Part shown: piece by piece, positions 1-8,481 of the stretch
How positions within the stretch are numbered: the first letter of the stretch is position 1
How the letters are laid out: each line of letters begins with the position of its first letter
Assembly: GCA_938084585.1 (NCBI GenBank)
Contig: CALKFF010000009.1
Location: 1-64,000, forward strand
Direction of reading: 5' to 3'
Source of the DNA: an uncultured Flavobacteriales bacterium
GTDB taxonomy: Bacteria; Bacteroidota; Bacteroidia; Flavobacteriales_D; Sanyastnellaceae
DNA: 64,000 bases
Program-made: the position numbers and the translations under genes
The notes under the pieces: generated by a model
Databases searched by the model: none
What the model was told of the DNA's origin: nothing
The model's input: only the letters and a program-made list of their open reading frames with translations

Positions 1-1242
1 CTCCCACACGGTTTTGTTGGGGTCGATGTCTTGGTGACGTTGGTCGACGTAGCCAACCTTCACGGTCTCTCCCATGTCGATGGCGCCCGCATCCGGCGTC
101 TCCTCCCCCATCATCATGCGGAACAACGTGGTCTTTCCCGCTCCGTTGGGGCCGATGATGCCCACGATGCCCGCAGGAGGCAGCTGAAAGCTCAACCCTT
201 CCACAAGAAGCTTGTCTCCAAACGCCTTCGTCAGACCGCTTGCCTCAATGACCTTGTTGCCAAGGCGCGGGCCGTTGGGAATTGGGATGTTCAGGCGGGC
301 GTCTTTCTCTTTCGTGCCCTCGGCCAACATGCTCTCGTAGTTGTTGATTCGGGCCTTGTTCTTCGCGCGCCTTCCCTTGGGGCTTTGGCGGATCCAATCC
401 AACTCGCGGTCGAGTTCCTTTCTCCGCTTGCTTTCGTGCTTCTCCTCCTGGGCCAAACGCTTGCTCTTTTGCTCGAGCCAGGACGCGTAGTTGCCTTCGT
501 AGGGAATGCCCTCTCCACGGTCCAATTCCAAAATCCATCCGGCCACGTTGTCCAAGAAGTAGCGATCGTGCGTCACGCACAGCACCGTGCCTTTGTATTG
601 CTCCAGGTGTTGCTCCAACCAATCGATCGATTCCGCGTCAAGGTGGTTGGTTGGCTCGTCCAAGAGCAGCACGTCAGGCTGCTGCAACAACAACCGACAC
701 AAGGCCACGCGACGTCGCTCACCTCCACTGAGTTTCGCAATTTTTTGGTCGTCCGGCGGACAGCGCAAGGCGTCCATGGCGATGCTCAACTTGGTGTCGA
801 GCTCCCAGGCATCCAACGCATCGATCTTGTCTTGAACCGCCGCTTGACGGTCCATCAGCTTCTGCATTTTGTCGGGGTCGTTCAGGATCTCTTCGTCCAT
901 GAACTTCATGTTGATCTCCTCGTATTCCTTCAGGACGTCCACAATCTCTTGGGTGCCCTCCTCGACCACCTCACGCACGGTTTTGGACTCGTCCAACTCC
1001 GGTTCCTGAGACAAATAGCCAACCGAGTAACCGTCTGACCACACCACCTCTCCTTGGTAGGCGTCGTCCAACCCGGCGATGATCTTCATCACCGTGGACT
1101 TTCCCGCTCCGTTGTTTCCGATGATGCCAATCTTGGCGCCGTAGAAGAATGACAGGTAGATGTCCTTCAAGATGTGCTTGCCGGTGGGGGTCGTCTTGTT
1201 GACCCGCACCATGCTGAAAATGACTTTTTTGTCGTCAGACAT
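1..1242 (-). CDS. ettA: Energy-dependent translational throttle protein EttA (ABC-F ATPase), 3' end outside window
   Basis: Cytoplasmic ABC-F ATPase. By family, EttA binds the ribosomal E site and gates translation elongation according to ATP/ADP. 414 codons are visible from an ATG at 1242; the family is about 555 residues, so roughly the last quarter is cut off by the window edge. Domain 1 has Walker A GNNGAGKS (residues 42-49), the helical arm typical of EttA (about 90-150), signature LSGGE (171-175) and Walker B LLLDEPTNHLD (192-202). A basic, highly charged linker follows (about 255-315), then the second domain with Walker A GPNGAGKT (364-371). There is no membrane segment, so it is not a transporter. 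It is monocistronic as far as can be seen. Confidence 0.93.
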   Translation of the reverse strand, partial: MSDDKKVIFSMVRVNKTTPTGKHILKDIYLSFFYGAKIGIIGNNGAGKSTVMKIIAGLDDAYQGEVVWSDGYSVGYLSQEPELDESKTVREVVEEGTQEIVDVLKEYEEINMKFMDEEILNDPDKMQKLMDRQAAVQDKIDALDAWELDTKLSIAMDALRCPPDDQKIAKLSGGERRRVALCRLLLQQPDVLLLDEPTNHLDAESIDWLEQHLEQYKGTVLCVTHDRYFLDNVAGWILELDRGEGIPYEGNYASWLEQKSKRLAQEEKHESKRRKELDRELDWIRQSPKGRRAKNKARINNYESMLAEGTKEKDARLNIPIPNGPRLGNKVIEASGLTKAFGDKLLVEGLSFQLPPAGIVGIIGPNGAGKTTLFRMMMGEETPDAGAIDMGETVKVGYVDQRHQDIDPNKTVWE

Positions 1243-1291
1243 GGGTAGGAATGGATTGCAAAATGAAAGGCCCGTTCAGCCTCGGACGAAG

Positions 1292-2551
1292 TTAGGCCTT
1301 GGCCTCGCCTCGAACCAAGGTGAGCAACGTGATTTCAGGCGGCATGCCGACCCGACCGGGAAAGCCGAGCACCCCAAAGCCGCGGTTCACGTGCAGGTAT
1401 TGGCTCCCTTCCAGGTACAGCCCTCCCCAGCGCTTGTAGGAAATCGACGAGGGAGACCACTTGATGCCAAGCCATGGAATTTCTATGCCCATTTGCATCC
1501 CGTGGGTGTGTCCGCTGAGGGTCAATTCCACCGGGGCACGGTCTTCCATGATGCCCAACTCGTAATGGGTGGGATCGTGGCTCATCAACACGGTGAACCG
1601 TGAGTCGGCACCGCTGTTTTCCAACGCTTTGGCCAAGTCGCCGCTCTTGCGGAAGCCCTTGCCCCAATTTTCCACACCAGCCAACACCATGGACGCGCCG
1701 TCTTTGGTCCACACCACGTGGTCGTTGTCCAACATGGTGAAGCCCATGTCTCGCTGATGCTGCTTCAACTGGGCGATGCTGGCCTCCCTCTGCTCGTCGG
1801 TGAATGGGCCGTAGTCCGCGTAGTCGTGGTTGCCCATGACGCTGAACTTCCCAAGCGGCGCCGTGATTTCCGCGAAGGCGTCGACCCATGGGGTGGCTTC
1901 GTCTGCCAATTCGTTGACGAGATCTCCTGTGAACAACACGGCATCGGGCTGAAGGGATTGCACCTTCTTCAATGCGGCCAACACCGGTTCCGGGGTGCCG
2001 TCAAACGACCCAAGGTGCGCGTCGCTCAGCTGAACCAGCCTCAAGCCGTCAAATGCCTTAGGCACGTTGGGATGCGAGACCTTGATGTCACGGACCTTGT
2101 AAGCATATTTCCCCTTGGTGATGCCGTAACCCATGCCCATGAAGGCCGCGGCGCCCACGCCCTGGGCCAGCACGTTCAGGAACGACCCGCGGGCCATGGC
2201 GCCTTCTGTAGGCTTGCCGCTCACCTTCAACCACGTCCACACGCCAGCGGCACGCAACTCGTCCACCAATTGGATGGCCACGACGAAAAACTTGGGGATG
2301 GTCAATGCAAACGTCGCCCCCATGATTGTCTTCAACAACACAGGATGCGTGCCCCGCCACGTCGGCCACATGAAGAAGGCGGCCAAAAACGCCGCCCACA
2401 CGACCACATGGACGCCCCACCACCCCTTGCGGGCCACCTCCCACCAAGATTGAGCTTGGTACGCCTTCCAAAGGGCACGGTACGTGAAAAACTCGATCAC
2501 GAAGAAAAAAACCGCCACGAAAGTGAGGCCGATGAGGAGGCGTTCAAGCAT
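1292..2551 (-). CDS. Membrane-anchored calcineurin-like metallophosphoesterase (YkuE-type)
   Basis: A 419-residue protein with an N-terminal membrane region (hydrophobic segments near residues 5-24, 47-63, 76-95 and 128-146) followed by a soluble metallophosphoesterase domain. Two-metal ligands are visible in order: D177 and H179 (LSDAHLG), D210 (TGDLVNE), N241-H242 (GNHDY), H325 (SHDPTHYE), H348 and H350 (SGHTHGM). The substrate is not predictable; relatives include UDP-diacylglucosamine hydrolase-like and phospholipid-headgroup enzymes. An upstream TTG in frame at 2557 lies inside a TACTTTTG promoter-like box (2555-2562), so the ATG at 2551 was chosen. It lies just downstream of the ABC importer operon on the same strand but seems to have its own promoter. 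Confidence 0.88.
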   Translation of the reverse strand: MLERLLIGLTFVAVFFFVIEFFTYRALWKAYQAQSWWEVARKGWWGVHVVVWAAFLAAFFMWPTWRGTHPVLLKTIMGATFALTIPKFFVVAIQLVDELRAAGVWTWLKVSGKPTEGAMARGSFLNVLAQGVGAAAFMGMGYGITKGKYAYKVRDIKVSHPNVPKAFDGLRLVQLSDAHLGSFDGTPEPVLAALKKVQSLQPDAVLFTGDLVNELADEATPWVDAFAEITAPLGKFSVMGNHDYADYGPFTDEQREASIAQLKQHQRDMGFTMLDNDHVVWTKDGASMVLAGVENWGKGFRKSGDLAKALENSGADSRFTVLMSHDPTHYELGIMEDRAPVELTLSGHTHGMQMGIEIPWLGIKWSPSSISYKRWGGLYLEGSQYLHVNRGFGVLGFPGRVGMPPEITLLTLVRGEAKA

Positions 2552-2554
2552 GTG

Positions 2555-2562
2555 CAAAAGTA
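2555..2562 (-). promoter_or_regulatory. Putative Bacteroidota -7 box TACTTTTG
   Basis: Matches the Bacteroidota sigma-A -7 consensus TAnnTTTG on the minus strand, ending 3 bp before the metallophosphoesterase ATG at 2551. No clear TTG -33 element at the usual 18-20 bp spacing was found. Confidence 0.45.
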
Positions 2563-2590
2563 CCCGCGTTCAATCCGGTTTGTTCACCCC

Positions 2591-3286
2591 TCAGGCCAAC
2601 AATTCAGAAAGGTCCTCCTTGGAGGAATGCAGTGGCAATTCGCCAAGAGCCCCTTCTCGAATCACGGCCAACGAACTCCTTGACAAGGTAGCCTCTGGCT
2701 GGGCTTGGGCCCAACGTTCCACCCCCCACAAATCGTGGGTGGCCATCAGCACACCTCCCCCCCGCGCAACATGCCCTTCCAGCATTTGCCAAAGCCGGCG
2801 CTGGGCCTTCACGTCCAAGAACGCGGTGGGTTCGTCCAACACCAGCCACCGGTCCGACTGGAGCATGGCGCGTGCGACCATCACCTGCTGGGCCTGTCCG
2901 TCACTCAATTCTGACAACCTGGAGTTTGCAAGCCTCATGAGGTCCGGATGCCAAGCCTCCACGTCCGAGGGGTTTCCGGACAACGCCCAAACCTCCTTCA
3001 CGGTCAACCCGACTTGCTGAGGGGGGCGCGACGACACAAAAGCCATCGACTTCGTCCATTTGCTTCTGAACTCCGGCTTGACTTCGTGGTCGCCGTCCGA
3101 AATCGAGACGTGGCCAGACAGGGCAGGCAGGGCTTGCACCAGCGTGCGGAGCAACGAAGATTTTCCCGAGCCATTGCCGCCCAACAGCAAGTGCATTCCG
3201 CCCGCCTTCCATACATGGTCGAGTGGCCCAAGCAGCACATGTTCTGGGCTGTGACCCACCACCAATTTCGACGCCTTCAAATTCAT
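2591..3286 (-). CDS. ABC importer ATPase, metal-chelate/cobalamin type (BtuD/FecE-like)
   Basis: A 231-residue ATPase subunit of a type II importer for haem, siderophore or cobalamin. Walker A GGNGSGKSS is at 36-44, the Q-loop near 90, a variant signature LSDGQ (canonical LSGGQ) at 127-131, Walker B LVLDEPTAFLD at 148-158 and the switch histidine at H184. The reading frame stays open further upstream, but the ATG at 3286 fits the family length and overlaps the permease stop codon as ATGA. Last gene of a three-gene operon (binding protein, permease, ATPase). Confidence 0.9.
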   Translation of the reverse strand: MNLKASKLVVGHSPEHVLLGPLDHVWKAGGMHLLLGGNGSGKSSLLRTLVQALPALSGHVSISDGDHEVKPEFRSKWTKSMAFVSSRPPQQVGLTVKEVWALSGNPSDVEAWHPDLMRLANSRLSELSDGQAQQVMVARAMLQSDRWLVLDEPTAFLDVKAQRRLWQMLEGHVARGGGVLMATHDLWGVERWAQAQPEATLSRSSLAVIREGALGELPLHSSKEDLSELLA

Positions 3287-4275
3287 GACCAATCGTGGGT
3301 TCGTTTCCAAAGCACAGCCACAACCACTGGCGCACCAAACAAAGCCAACACGGCGTTGAGGGGCCAATGGGCACCCCCCGCGTCGGTGACACGCACCACC
3401 CCGTCCGACAACAGGGCAAGGACCGCACCCCACATGGCCACCCCTCCCATCATGGCGCGGTGGCTCCTGGCCTTGCTGAAAAACTTGTGCACGTGGGGGG
3501 TCGCCAACCCTAGGAACGCCAGAGGACCGCACAACGAGGTGACCCACCCCACCACAACCCCCGCCAGCAGGAGCAGTTCCCCTTGGAATTGGGCGGGCGG
3601 GACGCCCATGGTTTGAGCCATGTCCTCCCCAAGCGTCCACATGTCCAACCAGCCAGCTCGACGCAGCATCCACAGGGCGCAAGCCAGGACAAGGGCTCCG
3701 AGCGAGGTCGCTTGCCACATGGTGGCCTTGCCAAACGTGCCCATCCCCCAAAAGACGAAGGATTGCAACGATTCGGCGGACGCCGACGCCTGCAACAACG
3801 TGACAGCTGACCCCACGGCGTAGCTCACCATCAACCCGAACACCAACGTGGTCACCGGGGACACAAATCGTCTGGCTGCCACCGCAATCAACACCAGCAC
3901 CGTCAAGCACCCTGCAGACGCTGCGATCCAGGTGGGCAAGGTCAGACCTGTCAGCACGGCGAGCGCCACCCCCAAAGACCCACCTGATGTGATGCCCAAC
4001 ACCCCAGGGCCAGCCAGGGGATTCCTGAACCACGTTTGGAGCAACATGCCAAGCCATCCCAACAGCACACCCGCCGAAATGGCGGTGAGCGTTCGAGGCA
4101 GGCGCACCTCCCACAGGATGGTGGTGTGCAGCGCAGAGGGTTCACCTTTCCTGCAAAGCGCCTCCCACCACTCGGCCGTGCCCATCGGCACTTCTCCCCA
4201 CCTGAGGTGAAGGAAAGTCAGGCACGTCAGTACGACGCCGGCGCACAGCGTGGCCACGGAGGGACGAAAATTCAT
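3283..4275 (-). CDS. ABC importer permease, FecCD/BtuC family
   Basis: A 330-residue, very hydrophobic inner-membrane permease with about nine or ten predicted helices. Family blocks seen: RLPRTLTAISAGVLLGWLG then LLQTWFRNPLAGPGVLGIT near residues 55-95, which is the classic RLPR-G-Q-RNPLA-P-LG pattern of FecCD permeases. Its start overlaps the binding-protein stop (ATGA at 4272-4275) and its stop overlaps the ATPase start, which indicates translational coupling. The substrate (cobalamin, haem or ferric siderophore) cannot be decided from this subunit. Confidence 0.92.
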   Translation of the reverse strand: MNFRPSVATLCAGVVLTCLTFLHLRWGEVPMGTAEWWEALCRKGEPSALHTTILWEVRLPRTLTAISAGVLLGWLGMLLQTWFRNPLAGPGVLGITSGGSLGVALAVLTGLTLPTWIAASAGCLTVLVLIAVAARRFVSPVTTLVFGLMVSYAVGSAVTLLQASASAESLQSFVFWGMGTFGKATMWQATSLGALVLACALWMLRRAGWLDMWTLGEDMAQTMGVPPAQFQGELLLLAGVVVGWVTSLCGPLAFLGLATPHVHKFFSKARSHRAMMGGVAMWGAVLALLSDGVVRVTDAGGAHWPLNAVLALFGAPVVVAVLWKRTHDWS

Positions 4276-5366
4276 GGCCGCGACAGAGGTTGGAAGGTTC
4301 GATGTGGCCCCACGCGGCCCAAATGCATCGCCGAACGAAGGTCCTCAAGGATCAAGTCGGGTTGCACCACCAACGCCCCGAAGTAATCCTGCTGGGCGGT
4401 GTTGCACACCCACACTTCGTCGGTTGCGTCCAGAAGTGCCTGGTGCTTGGGGTCCTGGGCCAGCAGGTCCGCCACCGTGAAGGAATCGGGGTCATGGACC
4501 ACCATCATCCACAGGTCGCATTGCGCAGCGTGGTCCAACACTTGTTCCAGCCCGAGCGCCACGTTGCTGTTTTGGTCCTCTTGCGTGAGGCCATATTGTC
4601 CCCCGGCGTCTTCCACCCAACGGGCGACGAATGTTTTTTGGCCTGGGGCATGCCACACCCCGTCAGCCACACTGCCCATGAGGACTGTCGGCTCACGCCC
4701 TCCCTCGACGGATTCTGCAGCAACGGACTGGTACCGGTCGCGGATCGCCGCAAACGCCCGAGCACCCGCCAATGAATCTCCCATCATCCAGGCAAGGGGG
4801 ACCATCCATTCGGCCCGTCCCAACGGGTGGGCCTCCAAGTACTCCGTGACAGGGACCATTGGCCAGCCACGTGTGGACAAATCGTACGCCGGACTGCCCA
4901 AGACCAGCCCCGGAGCCAGCGCCTCCATCCGCTCCACGTTCCAACCGCCGTCGCCGGCCAAATCCACCACCCCCCGTTCCTTGGCATGACTCAGCACAGG
5001 CCCATCGGCGAGGAAGTTCAAGGAGTTGCACCCGACCCAGCGGTCCAGGCCCACCCCAGCATGGAGCAAATGGGCATGTGTGGTGCCCGACGTGACCACA
5101 TCTGGCTCGGCGGGCAGCGCCACGCAGGGAATGTCCAGAGCCCCTCCCCTCCACGGCCCACGCACCACTGCGCACAGGACCTCTCCAGAGCGAGGGTTGA
5201 GCAACACCAAAATCACTTGACCCGCCTCGTTCAGGTGCCAAGAGTGGCCAAGGGCGTAATGCGGGGCGTCAAGTTCAGCCCACGCTGTTCGCGACGAGGT
5301 GGAGGCAGAAGAATGGCACCCCAGGAGCCCCAGACTGAGCAGGGCGACGCCCCACATCACGGCCAT
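4272..5366 (-). CDS. Substrate-binding lipoprotein of metal-chelate ABC importer (BtuF/FepB-like)
   Basis: A 364-residue periplasmic binding protein of the cluster with a rigid helix between two lobes. The ATG at 5366 gives a short lipoprotein signal peptide with lipobox LLGC (C17). The motif EALAPGLVLG and the block EYLEAHPLGRAEW are typical of siderophore/haem/B12 binding proteins. The frame is open further upstream to 5588, but that part runs through the promoter region and into the divergent carboxylase gene. A TACCTTTG box (5390-5397, minus) lies 23 bp before the ATG. With the overlapping permease and ATPase it forms a complete inner-membrane importer; no TonB-dependent receptor is next to it. 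Confidence 0.85.
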   Translation of the reverse strand: MAVMWGVALLSLGLLGCHSSASTSSRTAWAELDAPHYALGHSWHLNEAGQVILVLLNPRSGEVLCAVVRGPWRGGALDIPCVALPAEPDVVTSGTTHAHLLHAGVGLDRWVGCNSLNFLADGPVLSHAKERGVVDLAGDGGWNVERMEALAPGLVLGSPAYDLSTRGWPMVPVTEYLEAHPLGRAEWMVPLAWMMGDSLAGARAFAAIRDRYQSVAAESVEGGREPTVLMGSVADGVWHAPGQKTFVARWVEDAGGQYGLTQEDQNSNVALGLEQVLDHAAQCDLWMMVVHDPDSFTVADLLAQDPKHQALLDATDEVWVCNTAQQDYFGALVVQPDLILEDLRSAMHLGRVGPHRTFQPLSRP

Positions 5367-5389
5367 CAAGGTTTGCCTTCTCACAAGAC

Positions 5390-5417
5390 CAAAGGTAGGA
5401 GCCTTGAAGTACCTTCG
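5390..5417. promoter_or_regulatory. Back-to-back putative -7 boxes for divergent operons
   Basis: TACCTTTG on the minus strand (5397 to 5390) serves the importer operon, and TACCTTCG on the plus strand (5410-5417) ends 4 bp before the carboxylase ATG at 5422. Both fit TAnnTTTG with at most one mismatch. The spacing implies very short leaders. Confidence 0.5.
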
Positions 5418-5421
5418 AGTC

Positions 5422-7059
5422 ATGGCATCCGAAAACGACTTGGCGCGGAACCTCAACGAAGACCGCATGCGCATGCGTGTCGCCGACTTAGAGCGACTTC
5501 TGGCACGCGTGCGCCAAGGCGGTGGGCAAGCCCGCATCGAGAAAGAGCACGCCAAAGGAAAATGGACGGCCCGCGAACGTCTCGGCAAGCTGTTCGACCC
5601 GGGTTGCGAGCGGCTGGAGATCGGCGCACTGGCAGGTCACGGGATGTACGAGGAAGAAGGCGGATGCCCTTCCGGTGGCGTGGTGGTGGAGCTCGGCCGA
5701 ATCCACGGCAAACTGTGTTTGGCCGTGGCCAACGACGCCACCGTGAAAGCCGGCGCGTGGTTCCCGATCACAGGCAAAAAAAACCTCCGCGCCCAAGAAA
5801 TTGCCCTGGAAAACCGCTTGCCGATCATCTATTTGGTGGACAGCGCCGGGGTGTACTTGCCCATGCAAGACGAGATCTTCCCGGACAAGGAACACTTCGG
5901 GCGGATGTTCAGGAACAACGCCAAACTCTCTTCTGCCGGCATTCCACAAATCGCCGCGGTGATGGGAAGTTGTGTCGCCGGGGGAGCCTACCTCCCCATC
6001 ATGAGCGACGAGAGCATCATTGTGGAGGGCACGGGGTCCATCTTCCTGGCTGGGAGCTACCTCGTGAAGGCCGCCATTGGCGAGGACATCGACAACGAAA
6101 CCCTCGGCGGGGCCCAAACCCACGACGAAATCTCAGGTGTGACGGACTACCGCTGCGCCAACGAAGAGGAGGCGTTGACGCACATTCGCAAGCTTGCCTC
6201 GCACTGGGGCGATTTGGGCCCCAAGGCAGGTTTCCAAAGGGACGCCGCTTTGTCGCCGGCTTCTCCCTCCATTTGCGGGGTCGTGCCCGACGCCCGAACG
6301 GAACCCTACGACACACGCGACCTTCTCGACGCCCTTGTGGACCAGGACAGTTTCACCGAGTACAAATCTGGGTACGGCAAAACCTTGGTGTGTGGGTATG
6401 CGCGCATCGACGGATGGAGTGTGGGCATTGTGGCCAACCAACGCACGGTGGTGAAGAGCAAGAAGGACGGCCTTCAGTTTGGCGGGGTGATTTACTCCGA
6501 CAGCGCAGACAAAGCCGCCCGTTTCATCATGACCTGCAACCAGCGCAACGTGCCCCTGGTGTTCTTGCAAGACGTCACCGGCTTCATGGTCGGGTCCAAA
6601 TCGGAACACGGCGGCATCATCAAGGACGGCGCCAAAATGGTCAACGCGGTCGCCAACAGCGTGGTCCCCAAGTTCACCGTCGTGGTGGGCAACAGCTACG
6701 GCGCCGGGAATTACGCCATGTGCGGCAAGGCCTACGACCCACGGCTGATCGTGGCTTGGCCCACAGCACGCTTGGCAGTGATGGGCGGCACCCAAGCGGC
6801 CAAGGTGCTCCTGCAGATTGAAAAGGCCTCTTTGAAGAAACAGGGAAAGGCCCCCACCGAAGCCGAGGAGCAGACCCTTCTTGACACCATCACCCAACGG
6901 TACGACGAGCAAACCGAGCCCGTGTACGCCGCAGCGCGACTGTGGGTGGACGCCATCATCGACCCCAACCACACCCGGTCTTGGATTTCCATGGGCATTG
7001 AAGCCGCAAACGAGGCGCCCATCGCTGCTGCTTTCCGGCCGGGGGTCTTGCAAACTTGA
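5422..7059 (+). CDS. Acyl-CoA carboxylase carboxyltransferase (beta) subunit, methylcrotonyl-CoA carboxylase-like
   Basis: A 545-residue biotin-dependent carboxyltransferase that moves carboxyl from carboxybiotin to an acyl-CoA. The blocks YLVDSAGVYLPMQ, FPDKEHFGRMF, PQIAAVMGSCVAGGAYLP and SDESIIV are close to methylcrotonyl-CoA carboxylase beta (leucine catabolism), and the C-terminal half has the second crotonase-like lobe (GYARIDGWSVGIVANQR; GNSYGAGNYAMCGKAYDP). A propionyl/acetyl-CoA substrate is a less likely alternative. No biotin-carboxylase alpha subunit lies in the window, so the partner is encoded elsewhere. The ATG at 5422 follows a promoter-like box; the longer upstream frame would overlap the divergent gene. 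First gene of an operon running to 8937. Confidence 0.9.
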   Translation: MASENDLARNLNEDRMRMRVADLERLLARVRQGGGQARIEKEHAKGKWTARERLGKLFDPGCERLEIGALAGHGMYEEEGGCPSGGVVVELGRIHGKLCLAVANDATVKAGAWFPITGKKNLRAQEIALENRLPIIYLVDSAGVYLPMQDEIFPDKEHFGRMFRNNAKLSSAGIPQIAAVMGSCVAGGAYLPIMSDESIIVEGTGSIFLAGSYLVKAAIGEDIDNETLGGAQTHDEISGVTDYRCANEEEALTHIRKLASHWGDLGPKAGFQRDAALSPASPSICGVVPDARTEPYDTRDLLDALVDQDSFTEYKSGYGKTLVCGYARIDGWSVGIVANQRTVVKSKKDGLQFGGVIYSDSADKAARFIMTCNQRNVPLVFLQDVTGFMVGSKSEHGGIIKDGAKMVNAVANSVVPKFTVVVGNSYGAGNYAMCGKAYDPRLIVAWPTARLAVMGGTQAAKVLLQIEKASLKKQGKAPTEAEEQTLLDTITQRYDEQTEPVYAAARLWVDAIIDPNHTRSWISMGIEAANEAPIAAAFRPGVLQT

Positions 7060-7070
7060 CAGAAACAACC

Positions 7071-7961
7071 ATGAGACACCCAGCCCTCCTCCTCCTTCTT
7101 TGGACCTTGACGTCGTGTTTGGCGTGGTCCCAGACGAAGGCCCAATCCAAATCCATGCGCGGCAACCCCGCCGCCTACGCCCTGTACCAAGGTGATGGCA
7201 CACCTGCCACTTGGTCCGATTTGGTGACTGAAGCCTTGGAAGCCGACGTGGTGTGCTTCGGAGAATTGCACGACGATGCCGTCATGCATTGGCTCCAGCA
7301 GGAGCTGGTGCGCAGCCTGTTGGACCAGGGGGCTCAACCCAGCTTGGGGGCCGAGATGTTGGAAGCGGACGACCAACTCGTGGTGAACGAATACCTCGCG
7401 GGCGTCGTCAACTTGGACAAACTGGAAGCGGCGGCCAACCTTTGGCCCAACCACGCCACAGACTACCAACCTCTGTTGGACTTGGCCAAGGAACACGGGT
7501 TGACCATGACCGCCACCAACGTGCCTCGGCGTTACGCGTCGTGGGTCTACAAGCACGGGCTCGACGGCTTGAAAGACCTGTCCCCAGACGCCCAGGCCTA
7601 CTTGCCGTCGCTGCCAGTGGCCTTCGACCCCTCCCTGCCAGGGTACGACGCGATGTTGGCCATGGCCGGAGGGCACGGCGGGGAAACCCTGCCCATGGCG
7701 CAGGCCATCAAGGACGCCACCATGGCGCATTGGATCTTGCAAACCCGCACGGAAGGCCAACCTTTCGTGCACGTCAACGGCTCGTACCACAGCCAGGATT
7801 GGGAAGGCATCGTCTGGTACCTCCGGCAAGCCCAACCTGACTTGAACGTCCTCACCATTCACGGCGACACCCAGGTCGACGTATGGACCCCGGACAGCAC
7901 GGCTTTGAACCGGGCAGACTTCCTCGTGCTGACCCAAGCCCAAATGACCCGCACGCACTGA
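7071..7961 (+). CDS. ChaN-family (haem-binding uptake, TraB/Tiki-like) lipoprotein
   Basis: A 296-residue envelope protein. Signal peptide with probable lipobox LTSC near residues 13-16 and an acidic/charged mature start. The ChaN core is recognisable: FGELHDDAVMHWLQQELV, LGAEMLEADDQ, YQPLLDLAKEH, TATNVPRRYA and a late HVNGSYHSQDWEG. Family members bind haem (Campylobacter ChaN), but the fold is shared with TraB/Tiki proteases, so haem binding is inference. It starts 11 bp after the carboxylase stop in the same operon, opposite a metal-chelate/haem-type ABC importer. Confidence 0.85.
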   Translation: MRHPALLLLLWTLTSCLAWSQTKAQSKSMRGNPAAYALYQGDGTPATWSDLVTEALEADVVCFGELHDDAVMHWLQQELVRSLLDQGAQPSLGAEMLEADDQLVVNEYLAGVVNLDKLEAAANLWPNHATDYQPLLDLAKEHGLTMTATNVPRRYASWVYKHGLDGLKDLSPDAQAYLPSLPVAFDPSLPGYDAMLAMAGGHGGETLPMAQAIKDATMAHWILQTRTEGQPFVHVNGSYHSQDWEGIVWYLRQAQPDLNVLTIHGDTQVDVWTPDSTALNRADFLVLTQAQMTRTH

Positions 7962-7988
7962 TTTCAACCCTCAACTGACCCTCCGACC

Positions 7989-8480
7989 ATGATTTCTCTT
8001 CGCTCCTTCGCCGTCCTTGCCCTCGCTTCCTTTTTCGCGGGTTGCGCCCCCCCGCCTCCTGCAGGCCAAACCGACGTCGCCGGCGTGCCGCAAACGTTTT
8101 ACGGGTCGGTCATCGAGACCGACGGTGCTCTCCAGGCCCAGGATGTCCGAGAAGCCCTCGCCGAAGACGGGCGCGCGTCTTTGACGTTTGAAGGGGAAGT
8201 GACCGCCACTTGCGCCAAAAAAGGATGCTGGATGGACGTGGCCTCGGGCAGCGACACGGTGTTCGTCCGGTTCCTGGACTACAGCTTTTTCGTCCCGACC
8301 GACGGCGCAGAAGGCAAACGCACAGTGGTCCAAGGTGAAGCCTTCTACGACACCTTGACTGTGCCCATGCTGAAGCACTACGCCGAGGACGCCGGGAAGA
8401 GCCAGGCTGAAATCGACGCCATCACAGAACCGGAACTGCGGTTGGTGTTCACGGCCACAGGGGTCATGATCGAGGGTTGA
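7989..8480 (+). CDS. DUF4920 domain lipoprotein
   Basis: A 163-residue protein with a lipoprotein signal (lipobox FAGC, C19) followed by a proline-rich spacer. The small DUF4920 beta-barrel includes the hallmark CAKKGCWMDV block, with two cysteines five residues apart. This family is widespread in Bacteroidota and has no assigned function; the Cys-x4-Cys could bind metal or form a disulfide. It sits between a ChaN-like and a CxxCH lipoprotein, so a role in periplasmic redox or metal/haem handling is plausible but not shown. Confidence 0.85.
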   Translation: MISLRSFAVLALASFFAGCAPPPPAGQTDVAGVPQTFYGSVIETDGALQAQDVREALAEDGRASLTFEGEVTATCAKKGCWMDVASGSDTVFVRFLDYSFFVPTDGAEGKRTVVQGEAFYDTLTVPMLKHYAEDAGKSQAEIDAITEPELRLVFTATGVMIEG

Positions 8481-8481
8481 G

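Noticed and set aside
2591-5421. Cobalamin riboswitch upstream of the BtuFCD-type operon
   Set aside because: The gap to the divergent gene is only 55 bp and has no room for a cobalamin riboswitch.
4827-6821. 664-codon plus frame over the binding-protein and carboxylase genes
   Set aside because: Arg/Pro/Gly-rich out-of-frame translation crossing two real genes on opposite strands.
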